DNA of 64,000 bases. It comes from Bog-473 sp963809825. Its GTDB lineage: Bacteria; Actinomycetota; Acidimicrobiia; Acidimicrobiales; RAAP-2. Positions within the stretch are counted from its first letter, which is position 1, and each line of letters opens with the position of its first letter. The notes below the pieces were generated by a model. The model had not been told where the DNA came from and did not search any database. It worked only from the letters and a program-made list of their open reading frames with translations. Both the position numbers and the translations under genes were made by a program. The stretch covers positions 248,001-312,000 of the forward strand of contig CAWELJ010000002.1 in NCBI GenBank assembly GCA_963809825.1. The letters run 5' to 3'. Shown here piece after piece: positions 63,652-64,000 of this stretch.

Positions 63652-64000
63652 TCAGCAGTCCCCGGCGGATCCCGCATCCCTGAGACCGGCCAACCGGGCA
63701 TCGAGTTCGTCGAAGAAGTTGTAGTTGCGGTTCTCCGACTCGGCACCACCGGGATCGACGGAGCTTCATGCTCCTCCGCGTCGGGGTCGGGTCTTGCCTA
63801 AGAACGGCAGCAACCGAGTCGCGGTCACTGGGAACGATTTCGGCCGATGCAGGCGACGGTGACGTCGCGACCTCGTCGGCCACGTCGGTGGCCGTGACGC
63901 GGGTTCGGGACTCGTATCGAACTCGCCGTCATCCGACTCGATGAGCGCTGCTCGACTTCATCGATGGCTGTCGCGTTTCCAACTGCGCGACGTCGTCGTT
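63652..64000 (-). pseudogene. Right-edge hypothetical gene, frame-broken and truncated
   Basis: On the minus strand, ESENRNYNFFDELDARLAGL is followed by RDAGSAGDC and a TGA at 63654-63652. Upstream of it DPDAEEHEAPSIPVVP and ATDVADEVATSPSPASAEIV lie in other frames. Reading continues to the edge of the window. Too little to name a family. Confidence 0.4.

Overview
The window is a very GC-rich chromosomal segment of an actinobacterium. The gene order (str, S10, spc and alpha ribosomal clusters run together, then rplM-rpsI-glmM-glmS-acpS-nnr-alr-tsaE-tsaB-rimI and groES-groEL), heavy GTG start use, start/stop overlaps, a CIRCE operator and a DUF2510-like domain all point to Actinomycetota. Acidimicrobiia or a relative is my best guess; this is inference from style, not a phylogeny.

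Layout. 1-3.3 kb: the end of a branched-chain amino acid type ABC uptake locus (truncated binding protein, fused LivH-LivM permease). 3.4-25.6 kb: about thirty ribosomal protein, translation factor, SecY, Adk, Map, IF-1, RpoA and TruA genes, all on the + strand, with candidate promoters before rpsL, rplC and infA. 25.6-29.2 kb (-): an ABC export operon (lipoprotein, adaptor, ATPase, MacB-type permease), divergent from a two-component system at 29.3-31.3 kb (+); matching tandem repeats in the shared intergenic region look like response-regulator sites. 31.4-41.1 kb: rplM-rpsI followed by amino-sugar, CoA/ACP, alanine racemase, uracil-DNA glycosylase and t6A genes. 41.1-47.8 kb: oxidoreductases, a GYD protein, a GT1 glycosyltransferase, a GH13 glucosidase and two tandem secreted paralogues. 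47.9-50.0 kb: groES-groEL. 50.2-53.8 kb: two methyltransferases, a secreted protein with a C-terminal anchor and a NUDIX hydrolase. 53.8-64.0 kb: a lower-GC envelope/glycan locus (two GT2 glycosyltransferases, a methyltransferase, a GT-C type membrane glycosyltransferase, a coiled-coil protein and single-span membrane proteins), many of whose genes are broken by single-base frame changes.

How it works together. Most of the window is growth machinery: ribosome assembly, translation, protein export, transcription, chaperonins and cell-wall precursor supply (GlmM, GlmS, Alr). Two accessory modules deal with the envelope: the exporter with its two-component system, and the right-end glycan locus.

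Most notable: a compact structured RNA at the start of the rpsL transcript; mirrored 11-bp-phased repeats between the two-component system and its exporter operon; long acidic tails on L4, L22, S3, L29 and S17, with the L4 and L22 tails apparently frame-shifted so that L4 and L23 share one open frame; an infA gene that seems to start at CTG; and a broken glycan locus at the right end. Similar single-base breaks in truA and other genes suggest that part of this is assembly error rather than biology.
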